A stretch of 64,000 nucleotides of DNA. Origin: Phytohabitans flavus. GTDB lineage: Bacteria; Actinomycetota; Actinomycetes; Mycobacteriales; Micromonosporaceae. Shown one piece after another: positions 46,554-59,944 of the stretch (its first letter is position 1; each line of letters starts with the position of its first letter). The notes beneath the pieces are model-generated. The model did no database searches. It was given only the letters and a program-made list of their open reading frames with translations, and was not told the origin of the DNA. The position numbers and the translations under genes are program-made. The DNA lies in the NCBI RefSeq assembly GCF_011764545.1, contig NZ_AP022870.1, forward strand, positions 3,084,001 through 3,148,000, written 5' to 3'.

Positions 46554-48854
46554 ATGCAGGTCCGGAAGCGTAACGGCGACACCGAGCCGGTGGACGTCAA
46601 CAAGATCGTCAGAGCGGTGGAGCGGTGGGTCGCCGACCTGGACGAGGTGGATCCGCTGCGGGTGGCGACCAGGACGATCAGCGGGCTGTACGACGGGGCC
46701 ACCACCGCGGAGCTGGACCGGCTTTCGATCCAGACCGCCGCCGAGCTGATCGGTGAGGAGCCACAGTACTCACGGCTGGCGGCCCGGCTGCTGGCGTCCT
46801 ACGTGGACAAAGAAGTGCGCGGCCAGGGGGTGGCGAGCTTCAGCCAGTGCGTCCGGTACGCGCACGGCCTCGGCCTGATCGGTGACGATGTCGCGGCCTT
46901 CGTGGCCCGCAACGCGCGCAAGCTCGACGACGCCGTCGACCCCGCCGGTGACCTGCGGTTCGAGTACTTCGGGCTGCGCACGGTGGCGGATCGCTACCTG
47001 CTGCGCCACCCGGAGATCCGGCTGGTGGTGGAGACGCCGCAGTACTGGCTGCTGCGGGTCGCGTGCGGGCTGTCCCGTACGCCTGCCGAGGCGATCGGCT
47101 TCTACCGGCTGATGTCGAGCCTGGCATACCTGCCGAGCTCACCGACGCTGTTCAACTCCGGTACCCGGCACACGCAGATGTCGTCGTGCTTCCTGGTCGA
47201 CTCGCCCCGCGACGAGCTGGACTCGATCTACGAGCGCTACCACCAGGTGGCGCGCCTGTCGAAGTTTTCCGGCGGCATCGGCATCTCCTGGACCCGGGTG
47301 CGCGGCCGGGGTGCGCTGATCCGCGGTACCAACGGTAAGTCGAACGGGATCGTGCCGTTCCTCAAGACGCTCGACGCCGGGGTCGCGGCGGTCAACCAGG
47401 GCGGCCGGCGCAAGGGCGCGGCCTGCGTCTACCTCGAGCCGTGGCACCCGGACATCGAGGAGTTCCTCGAGCTGCGGGACAACACCGGCGAGGAGTCGCG
47501 GCGGACGCACAACCTCAACCTGGCCAACTGGATCCCGGACGAGTTCATGCGGCGTGTGGAGGCCGACGGCGACTGGTCGCTCGTCGACCCGTCGGACGCG
47601 CCTGACCTGCCGGACCTGTGGGGCGAGGACTTCGACGAGGCGTACCGCGTCGCGGAGAAGAAAGCCGTCAAGACGGTCAAGGCCCGGGACCTGTACGGGC
47701 GGATGATGCGCACGCTCGCCCAGACCGGCAACGGGTGGATAACGTTCAAGGACGCCTCGAACCGGCTCTCCAACCAGACCGGTGCACCGGGCAACACGAT
47801 CCACCTGTCGAACCTGTGCACCGAGATCCTCGAAGTCAACAGCGACGCCGAGACCGCGGTGTGCAACCTCGGCTCGATCAACCTCGGCGCGCATCTAACC
47901 GCGGACGGCATCGATTGGGACAAGCTGCGCCAGACGGTCGCGACCGCGGTGGTGTTCCTGGACCGGGTCATCGACCTGAACTACTACCCGAGCGCGCAGG
48001 CGGCGGCCTCGAACCCGCGGTGGCGGCCGGTCGGCCTCGGGCTGATGGGCTTGCAGGACGCGTTCTTCGCGCTGCGGCTGCCGTTCGACTCCGTGCCGGC
48101 GCGGGAGCTGTCGACCCGCGTACAGGAGGAGATCCTGCTGACCGCGCTGGAGACCTCCGCCGGCCTCGCCGAGGAGCACGGGGCGCATCCGGCGTACGGC
48201 GAGACCCGAGCCGCGGGTGGCGAGCTGCACCCGGACCTGTGGGGCGTGGAGCCGACCCAGCGGGACCGGTGGGCCGCCGTCCGGGAGCGGATCGCCGCAA
48301 ACGGCCTGCGCAACTCCCTGCTCGTGGCGGTCGCACCGACCGCGACGATCGCGTCGATCGCCGGCTGCTACGAGTGCATCGAGCCGCAGGTGTCCAACCT
48401 GTTCAAGCGCGAGACGATGTCGGGCGAGTTCCTTCAGATCAACACCTATCTGGTACGGGAGCTGAAGGCGCGCGGACTGTGGACCGCGCCGATCCGGGAG
48501 CAGATCAAGCGGGCCGAGGGCTCGGTGCAGGGCATCGCCGACCTGCCCGGCGACGTACGCGAGCTGTTCCGGACCGCGTGGGAGCTGCCGCAGCGGGCAC
48601 TGATCGACCTCGCCGCCGCGCGGGCGCCCTATGTGGACCAGTCCCAGTCGCTCAACCTGTTCATGAGTGCCCCGACGATCGGCAAGCTCTCCTCGATGTA
48701 CCTGCATGCCTGGAAGTCCGGGCTGAAGACCACCTATTACCTGCGGTCGCGGCCCGCGACGCGGATCCAGCAGGCCACCGTCGCGGTGGTCGCCCCCACG
48801 GACGCCGTGGCCTGCTCCCTTGAGAACCCCGAATCCTGCGAGGCGTGCCAGTGA
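46554..48854 (+). CDS. nrdA: class Ia ribonucleotide reductase large subunit NrdA
   Basis: 766 residues from ATG 46554, with GAGGAGGGGG upstream. The N-terminal ATP-cone (MQVRKRNGDTEPVDVNKIVR) allows dATP feedback. SSPTLFNSGTRHTQMSSCFL, SKFSGGIGISWTRVRGRG, AVCNLGSINLGAHL and VAPTATIASIAGCYECIEP are catalytic-domain signatures. The C-terminal CEACQ carries the redox-relay cysteines re-reduced by thioredoxin/glutaredoxin. The stop shares one base with the nrdB ATG (TGATG). Reduces ribonucleotides to deoxyribonucleotides together with NrdB. Confidence 0.97.
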   Translation: MQVRKRNGDTEPVDVNKIVRAVERWVADLDEVDPLRVATRTISGLYDGATTAELDRLSIQTAAELIGEEPQYSRLAARLLASYVDKEVRGQGVASFSQCVRYAHGLGLIGDDVAAFVARNARKLDDAVDPAGDLRFEYFGLRTVADRYLLRHPEIRLVVETPQYWLLRVACGLSRTPAEAIGFYRLMSSLAYLPSSPTLFNSGTRHTQMSSCFLVDSPRDELDSIYERYHQVARLSKFSGGIGISWTRVRGRGALIRGTNGKSNGIVPFLKTLDAGVAAVNQGGRRKGAACVYLEPWHPDIEEFLELRDNTGEESRRTHNLNLANWIPDEFMRRVEADGDWSLVDPSDAPDLPDLWGEDFDEAYRVAEKKAVKTVKARDLYGRMMRTLAQTGNGWITFKDASNRLSNQTGAPGNTIHLSNLCTEILEVNSDAETAVCNLGSINLGAHLTADGIDWDKLRQTVATAVVFLDRVIDLNYYPSAQAAASNPRWRPVGLGLMGLQDAFFALRLPFDSVPARELSTRVQEEILLTALETSAGLAEEHGAHPAYGETRAAGGELHPDLWGVEPTQRDRWAAVRERIAANGLRNSLLVAVAPTATIASIAGCYECIEPQVSNLFKRETMSGEFLQINTYLVRELKARGLWTAPIREQIKRAEGSVQGIADLPGDVRELFRTAWELPQRALIDLAAARAPYVDQSQSLNLFMSAPTIGKLSSMYLHAWKSGLKTTYYLRSRPATRIQQATVAVVAPTDAVACSLENPESCEACQ

Positions 48855-49849
48855 TGTTGCTTGACCCAGGCATGGACCTGACCCTGCGGCCGATGCGCTA
48901 TCCGCGGTTCTTCGAGCGGTTCAAGGACGCGATCAAGAACACCTGGACGGTCGAGGAGGTCGACCTGCACTCCGACCTCGCCGACCTGGCAAGGCTCTCA
49001 CCGGCCGAGCAGCACCTGGTCAGCCGGCTTGTCGCGTTCTTCGCCACCGGCGACACCATCGTGGCGAACAACCTGGTGCTGAACCTGTACCAGCACGTGA
49101 ACTCCCCCGAGGGGCGCCTTTACCTGTCGCGGCAGCTGTTCGAGGAGGCCGTGCACGTCCAGTTCTATTTGAACCTGCTGGACACCTACGTGCCCGACGA
49201 GCGGCAGCGGTTCGACGCGTTCGCCGCGGTGGAGAACATCCCGTCGATCGCACGCAAGGCCGAGTTCTGCTTCAAGTGGATCGACTCGGTCTTCGAGCTG
49301 CGGGAGCTGAAGACCCGGGAGGACCGGCGGGCGTTCCTGCTCAACCTGATCTGCTTTGCCGCCTGCATCGAGGGCCTGTTCTTCTACGGCGCCTTCGCAT
49401 ACGTGTACTTCCTGCGCTCCCGCGGCCTGCTGCACGGCCTCGCCTCGGGCACGAACTGGGTGTTCCGCGACGAGTCGATGCACATGGCGTTCGCGTTCGA
49501 CGTGGTGGAGACCGTGCGCCGCGAGGAGCCGGACCTCTTCGACGAGCGGATGCGCCGCGAGGTCATTGACATGCTGGCCGAGGCCGTCGAGTGCGAGGTC
49601 CAGTTCGCCGAAGACCTACTCGGGCAGGGTGTGTCCGGCATGTCCCTGGCCGACATGCGCGAGTACCTCCAGCACGTCGCCGACCGGCGGCTGGCCATGC
49701 TCGGCATCCAGCCGATCTACGAGAGCAAGAACCCGTTCGCGTTCATGGAGTTGCAGGACGTGCAGGAGCTGTCCAACTTCTTCGAGCGGCGGGTCTCGGC
49801 GTACCAGGTGGGTGTGACCGGCACGGTCAGCTTCGACGACGACTTCTGA
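48854..49849 (+). CDS. nrdB: class Ia ribonucleotide reductase small subunit NrdB
   Basis: 331 residues from ATG 48854; two in-frame GTGs just upstream are less likely. Diiron ligands and the radical Tyr appear as QLFEEAVHVQFYLNLLDTY, matching the ExxHxxxY pattern of tyrosyl-radical enzymes. Later ligands are in AACIEGLFFYGAFAYVYFL and FRDESMHMAFAFDVVE. The C-terminal tail ends VSFDDDF, the acidic/aromatic tail that docks into NrdA. Co-translated with nrdA, under the upstream NrdR boxes. Confidence 0.96.
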   Translation: MLLDPGMDLTLRPMRYPRFFERFKDAIKNTWTVEEVDLHSDLADLARLSPAEQHLVSRLVAFFATGDTIVANNLVLNLYQHVNSPEGRLYLSRQLFEEAVHVQFYLNLLDTYVPDERQRFDAFAAVENIPSIARKAEFCFKWIDSVFELRELKTREDRRAFLLNLICFAACIEGLFFYGAFAYVYFLRSRGLLHGLASGTNWVFRDESMHMAFAFDVVETVRREEPDLFDERMRREVIDMLAEAVECEVQFAEDLLGQGVSGMSLADMREYLQHVADRRLAMLGIQPIYESKNPFAFMELQDVQELSNFFERRVSAYQVGVTGTVSFDDDF

Positions 49850-49851
49850 CG

Positions 49852-50858
49852 TCAGCGCGGGTCCTGGCCGAGTCCCTCGGTGAAGGCGGCCAGGATCCGG
49901 TCGGCGGCCACCGCCGGTGTGAGGCTGCCGTCCAGCACCTCGCGCTCGATCCGCGGGCTCAATGCCGAGACCGCGGGATCGGTACGCAGGCGGTCGAGCA
50001 GGTTCCGGCGCACCGTGGCCCAGATCCAGTCGATCTGCTGGCTTCGGCGGCGCCGGTCCAGCTCGCCCGAGGCGGCGAGCGTGTCCTGGTGGCGGACCAG
50101 GTGCTGCCATACGTCGTCCAGGCCGGTGCCGTCCAGCGCGCTACAGGTGACGACCGGTGGCTGCCAGGCGCCGTCGGACCCGCGCAGCAGCCGGAGGGCT
50201 CCGCCCAGCTCGCGTGCGGCCCGGCGGGCGTCCGCGGCGTGCGGGCCGTCGGCCTTGTTCACGGCGATCACGTCGGCGATTTCGAGCACGCCCTTCTTGA
50301 TGCCCTGTAGCTGGTCGCCGGTGCGGGCGAGGGCGAGCAGCAGGAAGGTGTCGACCATGTCGGCGACCGTGGTCTCCGACTGCCCGACGCCGACCGTCTC
50401 CACGATCACGACGTCGTAGCCGGCGGCTTCGACGACCACGATGGCCTCGCGGGTGGCGTTCGCGACTCCGCCGAGCGTGCCGGCGGTCGGGGACGGGCGG
50501 ACGAACGCCTGTGGATCGACGGCCAGCCGTGACATCCGGGTCTTGTCGCCGAGGATGCTGCCGCCGGTACGGGTGGAGGACGGGTCGACGGCCAGGACCG
50601 CCACCCGGTGACCGGCGGCGGTGAGCTGGCTGCCGAGCGCGTCGACGAAGGTGGACTTGCCGACACCCGGTACCCCCGTGACGCCGATCCGCCGGGTGCC
50701 GGTCGGGGCCGGACCGAGGGCGACAAGCAGGCGCTGGGCCAGCGCACGGTGGTCGGGCCTCGTCGACTCGACAAGCGTGATCGCGCGCCCGATCCAGGCC
50801 CGCGAACCCGATCGCACTCCGGCGGCGTACTCCTCGACGTCGACAGCGCGACCGACGG

Positions 50859-50862
<4 letters not shown>
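49852..50862 (-). CDS. meaB: MeaB, GTPase chaperone of methylmalonyl-CoA mutase
   Basis: 336 residues of the ArgK/MeaB family. [18 protein letters not shown] is the P-loop, [20 protein letters not shown] the family signature, [20 protein letters not shown] switch II, and [12 protein letters not shown] the NKxD motif. It loads and protects adenosylcobalamin on the mutase. Its ATG overlaps the mutB stop by four bases, so mutA-mutB-meaB are coupled. Convergent with nrdB, two bases apart. Confidence 0.95.
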
Positions 50863-53067
<2,205 letters not shown>

Positions 53068-53068
<1 letters not shown>

Positions 53069-54911
53069 CACGGCACCTCCAAGTCGCGCAACGTCGTCTC
53101 CAGCACCTCGACCGCGTCGCACCCGCTGTACAGATAGCTGTCCACACCGTCGTACCCACCCGGCCGCCCGGCCAGCCAGATCCGGCGCGCACCGGCGGCG
53201 GCCAGCGCGGCGGCGGCCGGCGCCGCGCCATCCGCGTACACCCGGTCGGACGAGCACAGGCAGGCGACCGGCGCGCCGCTGGCGGCGAACGCCTCGGCGG
53301 TATCAGCGGCGCCGGTCACGGTGGCGATGCCGCCGGCGGCGAAAAGGTTCGCGGCGAACGTGGCCCGCGCCGTGTACGCCGCGGCCGGTCCCAGCGTCCC
53401 CAGGAACACCGTGGGCCGGCTGCCGGTCGCGGCGGTGTACGCGTCGCTGCGGTCCCGCAGCCGCTCGAACGCCTCCGCGTAGTGGTGCCGCGGCAGGCCA
53501 CGCGGCGCAGCGGCGGCCACCTCGGCAGGCGCTCGGGCAGGCGCTCGTCCAGGTGGGGGAACTCGCTGACGCCCGTGATCGGGTCACGCCGGTGGGCGAC
53601 CCCCTCGGCCCGCCGCTCCCAGGTCTGCGCGAGCCGGTCTGCGACAAGCCCGCCGGCGAGCGCCGTGGCCATCCCGCCGGCCCGCTCGATCTCGGTGAAC
53701 CAGTCCCAGGCCGCCTGGGCGGTGTCCTCGGTGAGCCGCTCGACGTACCAGGAGCCACCGGCCGGGTCGACGACCCGGCCCACGTGTGCCTCCTCCAGCA
53801 GCAGCGCCTGGGTGTTGCGGGCGATCCGCCGGGAGAAGCCGTCGGGCAGGCCCAGCCGCTCGTCGAACGGCCGTACCGTCACCGCGTCCGCGCCGCCGAC
53901 GCCCGCCGCGAAACACGCGAGGGTGCCGCGCAGCATGTTGACCCACGGGTCGCGGGCGGTCATCATCGCCGCCGAGGTGACCGCGTGCTGCCGCTGCGCC
54001 CCGGCGTCCGGGACACCGCACAGCTCGGCGACTCTGGACCAGACCCGGCGGGCCGCGCGCAGCTTCGCGATCGTGCCGAACTGGTCGGCCGTGGCCGCGT
54101 ACCGGAATTCCAGCTGGCCGAACGCGGTCGCGACGTCTATCCCCGCGTCGGTCAACGCCCGCAGGTAGGCCACTCCCGCCGCCACGGCGCAGCCAAGCTC
54201 CTGCGCGTCGCCGCCGCCCGCCTCGTGGTAGACGGTCGCATCCACCGTGACCGCCCGCAGCCGTGGATATCCCGCCGCGCACCGGCGAGCCAGCGCCGCG
54301 ATCGCGGGCAGCTCCACCGGCGGCCGGTCACCGGTCCGCGCGGACCAGCCCAGCGGGTCCAGGCCCAGGTTTCCGGAGATCTCGGGGGCCGCGACGCCGC
54401 TACCCTCCGTCAGGGCAAACCAGGCATCCGCGGCCGCCAACGCGCCGCCGCCGGCGTCCAGCACCACCCCGACCAGGTCGAGGTAGACCCCGTCGAGCGC
54501 CTCCGGCAGCGCCTCGACGGCGAGCGCGCCCTCGCCGAGCGCCAGCCACAGGGAGGTGGCGCCGTTTTCCAGGTCGGCGCGGATCGCCTCGTTCGTGAGC
54601 TTCGGATCGGGGTCGGCGTGCCACTGCCGTACGTCCCAGCCCGCCACCACCGAGCCGGACGCCCGCCCACCTCTCGTGAACGGGAACAGGCCCGGCAGGC
54701 CGGTCTCGGGCACAGCCTCGGCGCGGGTGTGCAGCGGCGCCGACCGTACGCCGTCGTAGCTCGTCGTCGTCAGCAGCTCGTCGACCGCGTCCAGGGTCGC
54801 GTGCTCGCCCGCCGCGCCGGTCTTCTGGAGCACCCCCAGCGCCGCCCGCCGCCACTGCTCGGCCGTCGCGGCTGGAAAGTCCACGGCACGCGGAAACCCG
54901 ATGGACGACAT
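53068..54911 (-). CDS. mutA: methylmalonyl-CoA mutase small subunit (apparent frameshift)
   Basis: 614 residues after restoring one base at 53524-53525, where [20 protein letters not shown] resumes. The beta-chain features are a TIM barrel ([59 protein letters not shown]) and a C-terminal domain resembling the B12 fold but lacking DxHxxG, as expected for the non-catalytic subunit. ATG 54911. First gene of the mutA-mutB-meaB operon; the divergent nitrate reductase starts 159 bp away. Confidence 0.93.
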
Positions 54912-55070
54912 GGACGCATCCTAGGCAGACAACACTAAGGATTTACCTAGAGTCCACTCTCTCTGTGACGGCATCCACCTCACACCGGCCGAACCGGGTT
55001 TGTGGGGCCTCGTAACCATCGGTGCCGAAAGGGCGTGACGGCCACGTAACTCCAGGCTCCTACCGTCGGC

Positions 55071-58000
55071 GTGCCTGGGCGAACGGACACGCGGAGGGTG
55101 GCGCCGGTGGGCGACGGCAGCACGCAGGCCCGCACGGCGTGTTCCTACTGCGGGGTCGGCTGCGGGATGCTGCTCACGGTCGGCGCGGGCCCGGACGGGC
55201 GCCGCCGGGTGTTGAGCGTCGCCGGCGACCGCGCGCATCCGGCGAACGGCGGCCGGCTCTGCACCAAGGGCGCGACAAGTGCGGACATGCTGGCCGCGCC
55301 GGGCCGGCTGGCGACGGCCAGGGTGCGGGCCGAGCGCGGCGCCGCACCGGCCGACATGGCGGTCGACGATGCGATCTCGTACACTGCGCGGCGGCTGCGG
55401 CGGATCGTCGACGAACACGGGCCGGACGCGGTCGCGTTCTACGTGTCCGGGCAGATGACGCTCGAAGCGCAGTACCTGGCGAACAAGCTCGCCAAGGGCT
55501 TCGTCGGCACCAACCAGATCGAGTCGAACTCGCGGCTGTGCATGGCGAGCGCCGGCTCCGGCTACAAGCTGTCGCTGGGCGCGGACGGCCCGCCCGGCTC
55601 GTACGACGACTTCGACCACGCCGACGTCTTCCTGGTCATCGGCGCGAACATGGCCGACTGCCACCCCATCCTGTTCCTGCGCCTGCTGGACCGGCTCAAG
55701 GCCGGCGCGAAGCTGATCGTGGTGGACCCGCGCCGCAACGCCACCGCCGACAAGGCCGACCTGTACCTGCCGATCCGGCCCGGCACCGACCTGGCACTGC
55801 TCAACGGCCTGCTGCACCTGCTGGTCGCGGACGGGCGCATCGACGAGGAGTTCATCGACGCGTACACCGAGGGCTGGCCGGCGATGCCGGACTTCCTGGC
55901 CGACTATCCGCTGGACCGGGTCGCGGAGATCACCGGCCTGCGGGAGGCGGACATCCGCCGCGCCGCCGAGTGGATCGGCACCGCGAAGAACTGGATGAGC
56001 TGCTGGACGATGGGCCTCAACCAGAGCACCCACGGCACCTGGAACACCAACGCCTTGTGCAACCTGCACCTGGCCACCGGCGCGATCTGCCGGAGCGGCA
56101 GCGGACCGTTCTCGCTCACCGGGCAGCCGAACGCGATGGGCGGCCGCGAGATGGGCTACATGGGCCCCGGCCTGCCCGGACAGCGGTCAGTGCTGGTCGA
56201 GCGGGACCGCGCGTTCACGGAAGAGGCGTGGGGCCTGCCGGCCGGCACGCTGCGTACCGAGGTCGGGCGGGGCACGGTCGACATGTTCGCCCGGATGGCC
56301 GCCGGCGAGATCAAGGCGTGCTGGATCATCTGCACCAACCCGGTCGCCTCGGTCGGCAACCGCCGGACCGTCATCGAAGGCTTGGAGGCGGCCGAGCTCG
56401 TCATCACCCAGGACGCCTACGCCGACACCGAGACCAACGCGTACGCCGACATCATGCTGCCGGCGGCGATGTGGTCCGAGACCGACGGCGTCATGATCAA
56501 CTCCGAGCGCAACCTCACGCTGGCCCGGCAGGTGCAGGACCCGCCCGGACAGGCGCTGCCCGACTGGGCGCTGATCGCGCGGGTTGCCGCGGAGATGGGG
56601 TACGCCGAGGCGTTCGACTACGCCACCGCCGAGGACGTCTTCGCCGAGGTCAAACGCTTCTGGAACCCGCAGACCGGGTACGACCTGCGGGGCGTGACGT
56701 ACGAGCGGTTGCGCGCCAACCCGGTGCAGTGGCCCGCACCGCCCGGCGCCGGTGACCGCAACCCGATCCGGTACCGCGCCGGCGACGGTCTCGTGTTTCC
56801 GACCGCGTCGGGCCGGGCGGTCTTCCACGCCCGGCCGCACATGCCGCCGAAGGAGATGCCCGACGACGACTACCCGTTCCTGCTGAATACGGGCCGGCTG
56901 CCGCACCAGTGGCACACGCTGACGAAGACCGGGAAGGTCGCCAAGCTCAACCGGCTCAACCCGGGCCCGTTCGTGGAGCTCCACCCGCGGGACGCCGAGC
57001 GCCTCGGTGTCGTCGACGGCGACCAGGTCGAGATCGGCTCGCGCCGCGGCCGGGCGGTCCTGCCCGCCGTCGTCACCGACCGGGTGCGCCCCGGCGACCT
57101 GTTCGCGCCGTTCCACTGGAACGACATCTTCGGCGAGTACCTGGCCGTCAACGCGGTCACGAACGACGCGGTCGACCCGATCTCCTTCCAACCGGAGCTG
57201 AAGGCGTGCGCGGTCACGCTGACGAAGGTCGCAGCACCGGCGCCCGAAGCCGCTGCGGGCCCGGAAGGCTCGCTGGCCGCGCTACTCAAGGTCGAGGACA
57301 TCGGGCCGCCTGCGTTCACCGAGCCGGAGCGCTACTACCTGGCCGGGTTCCTCGCCGCGCTGCCCAGCGTTGTGGAAGGCGTCCCGGCGCTGCCGCCCTC
57401 CGCCCCGCTCGATCCGGCCCGCGCGCTGTGGGTCAACGGCCTCCTCGCCGGCATGTACTCGCGGGCCGTGGCCTCGCCCGCTGCTCCCCACCGGGTCGGC
57501 CGATCCACGTGCTGTGGGCCTCGCAGACCGGCAACGCCGAGGAGTTCGCCGCCACCGTCGCCCGCCGCCTTGTCGACGCCGGCTGGCAGCCGGCCGTACG
57601 CAGCATGGCCGACCCGCCCGCGGACGTCCTTGCCCACCCGGGCGACCTGCTCGTGGTCACCAGCACGTTCGGGGACGGCGACGCACCGGACAACGGCGCC
57701 GACTTCTGGCAGGCGCTCCAGCAGCCCGACCCGCCCCGCCTGGACGGCCGCCGCTACGCGGTCCTGGCCTTCGGCGACTCCAGCTACGCGGACTTCTGCG
57801 GCCACGGCCGCCGCCTCGACGACCGGCTCGGTGAGCTCGGCGCGGTACGGCTGGCGCCCCGCGTGGACTGCGAACCCGACTACCACGACGCCGCCCACGG
57901 CTGGCTCGACCGCGTGCTGGCCGCGCTCGCGACGCCGCCACCCGCGACCTCCCGCGCGCACCGGCCGGACCGCCGACCCGGGCGAGGCCGCTGCTCGCCC

Positions 58001-59086
58001 GGCTCACCCGCAACCGGTTGCTTACCGGCTCCGGGTCGGCGAAGGAGGTCCGCGAGTTCACGTTCGACACGGACGGTGGGGCGCTCGCGTACCAGACCGG
58101 CGACGCGCTCGGCGTCTGGCCGACGAACTGCCCCGACGTGGTCACCGAATGGCTCAAGGTCACGGGGCTGCGGCCGGACGAGCGGGTCGAGGTGACCGGC
58201 CACGGCACGATGTCGCTGGCCGAGGCGCTGCACGACCGCCTCGACATCACCCGGATCGGCCCGGACCTGCTGCGGTTCGTCGCCGAACGTACCGCCGACC
58301 CGCACCTCAAGGCCCTGTTGCGGCCGGACAACACCGGCGAGCTGGCCAAATGGACCTGGGGTCGGCAAGCGGTCGACGTGATCAGCGAACACCCGGTGCG
58401 GGCCACCGCCGGCGAGTGGGCCAGCGTGCTCAAACGGCTCCAGCCCCGGCTGTACTCGATCTCCTCCACCCCGCTGACCAACCCCACGAGGTCAGCGTGA
58501 CCGTCTCCGTAGTCCGCTTCGACAACCACCAAGGCCGCACCCGCAAAGGCGTCTGCTCCACCTTCCTCGCCGACGCCGACCCCGACCGCCCGGTACCGGT
58601 GTTCGTCCAGCAGAGCCCGCATTTCCGGCCGCCCGCCGACGACACACCCATGATCATGATCGGGCCGGGCACCGGTGTCGCCCCGTTCCTGGCCTTCCTC
58701 CGCGAACGAGCGGCACGCGGCGCCCGCGGCGCCAACTGGCTGTTCTTCGGCGAGCAACGCCGGGCCACCGACTACTACTACGCCGACGAGCTGACCACGC
58801 TGCGCGAACGAGGCGTCCTCCGCCGGCTCGACCTCGCCTTCTCCCGCGACCAGCGCAACAAGGTGTACGTCCAGGACCGCATCCGCGAGCACGGCGCCCA
58901 CCTGTGGGGCTGGCTACAGGACGGCGCGTACCTCTACGTATGCGGCGACGCCACCCGCATGGCCAAGGACGTCGACCAGGCGCTGCGCGACGTCGCCGCC
59001 GCCCACGGCCAGCTCACCCCGACGCCGCGGCCGCCTACGTCAAGCAACTCGCCGCCGACAAGCGCTACCGCCGCGACGTCTACTGA
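55071..59086 (+). CDS. assimilatory nitrate reductase fused to a flavodoxin/FAD/NAD(P)H reductase (four apparent frameshifts)
   Basis: About 1339 residues after restoring four single bases (57486-57489, near 57971, 58482-58485, 59017-59020). An N-terminal [4Fe-4S] site (Cys24, 27, 31, 64; [13 protein letters not shown]) and a bis-MGD catalytic domain follow, with the Mo ligand Cys157 in SRLCMAS; being Cys it is nitrate-reductase-like, not a Sec formate dehydrogenase. Then come a dinucleotide-domain [17 protein letters not shown], a flavodoxin ([20 protein letters not shown]), an FAD-binding segment ([12 protein letters not shown]) and [17 protein letters not shown] for NAD(P)H. Electrons flow NAD(P)H-FAD-FMN-FeS-Mo within one chain. 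Confidence 0.88.
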
Positions 59087-59640
59087 GCGGAGGCTTACAG
59101 GCCGGCACCGCCCGTCGCGTCGATCACCCGGCTGTTCTGGGAGCGCGGCTACGAGGCCACCTCCATCGGCGAGCTGACCGAGGCGATGGGCATCAGGCCG
59201 GGCAGCTTGTATGTGGCCTTCGGTGACAAGAAGTCCCTGTTCCAGGAGGTCGTGCGCAGCTACGGTCGCTCACCGGTCGGCGCGTTCGTGGGCGTCGCCC
59301 TGGCGGAGGAGACCACGGCCTACGACGCGTTCGCCCGCATCCTGCGGGAGGCGGCGGCCATCTACCCCGACCCCTCCCACCCGGCCGGCTGCCTGACGAT
59401 CAGCGCGGCCACCAATGTCACCCCCAGGACGCCGAGGTCGCCACGTACCTGCGCGACCTGCGCAACGAAAACCTGGCCACCCTCGAAGCCCGCCTACGGA
59501 CAGCGCGGCAGACCGGCGAGCTACCCGCTAGCGCCGACCCCCGCTCGCTGGCCGCCTACATCGCCGCGGTCATCCAGGGCATGTCGCAGCGCGCCCGCGA
59601 CGGAGCCACGGCCGCCGAGCTGACCAAACCGCCGAGCTAG
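59087..59640 (+). pseudogene. 5'-truncated TetR family regulator (also frameshifted)
   Basis: The HTH and ligand domain are recognisable (LFWERGYEATSIGELTEAMG, IRPGSLYVAFGDKKSLFQEV). Restoring one base at CCCCC 59421-59425 gives NVTPQDAEVATYLRDLRNEN and a normal end at 59638-59640. Upstream no ATG, GTG or TTG exists in frame before the nitrate reductase stop at 59084-59086; about ten N-terminal residues are missing. The nitrate reductase and TetR frames are the same, separated only by that stop. Truncated by deletion, or misassembled. Confidence 0.7.
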
Positions 59641-59683
59641 CCCTCACCGCATGGCCCACGGCACAACCCTGACCAATCAGATC

Positions 59684-59744
59684 TGAGCTACCGCGACGCC
59701 CGCGGTGGTCCAGACCGCTGCTCCCGCGGCCTCACCCTCCGCGC
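59684..59744 (-). repeat. 61-bp dispersed repeat, copy B
   Basis: Minus-strand copy, nearly identical to copy A over the 61 bp and into the flank (GTTTGGATTGTGTAGCGCGG versus GTTTGGTTGTGAAGCGCGG). It forms the left arm of a roughly 322-bp palindromic arrangement with copy C around a central hairpin. The 436-bp gap 59641-60076 contains no gene. Confidence 0.88.
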
Positions 59745-59825
59745 TACACAATCCAAACCCGCGCCGGCGGCGGGCAGCGGGACAGGCAAGCCCGCGCCCG
59801 AGGAACTGTCGCGGCTGCGTCTGGC

Positions 59826-59875
59826 AGATCGTGGTACGGAACGGCCGTCCCAGGGGCGCCTCGGTACCACGATCT
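59826..59875. repeat. central hairpin between repeat copies B and C
   Basis: AGATCGTGGTAC (59826-59837) and its exact complement GTACCACGATCT (59864-59875) close a 26-nt loop that itself holds the near-palindrome GGAACGGCCGTCC. The arm shares GATCGTGGTA with the 16521 hairpin. Its centre (59850) is within six bases of the midpoint between copies B and C. The palindrome GAGTGGCCACTC follows at 59922-59933. Confidence 0.85.
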
Positions 59876-59944
59876 ATTCCAAGGAGCGACTGTCGCGCGC
59901 TGCAGTGGGCGATGTCGGGGAGAGTGGCCACTCGGGGTCGTGGA

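Noticed and set aside
55536..55541. Sec-containing formate dehydrogenase
   Set aside because: The molybdenum ligand codon is TGC (Cys157), and the C-terminal flavoprotein domains fit the nitrate reductase fusion.
57486..59020. Programmed frameshifting in the nitrate reductase gene
   Set aside because: Four separate shifts in one gene, three of them at C-runs, and the same pattern in unrelated genes, fit sequencing error better.
59084..59086. TGA as a selenocysteine or readthrough codon joining nitrate reductase to TetR
   Set aside because: It follows the normal end (KRYRRDVY) of the reductase domain; no SECIS-like hairpin is evident, and truncation of tetR is simpler.
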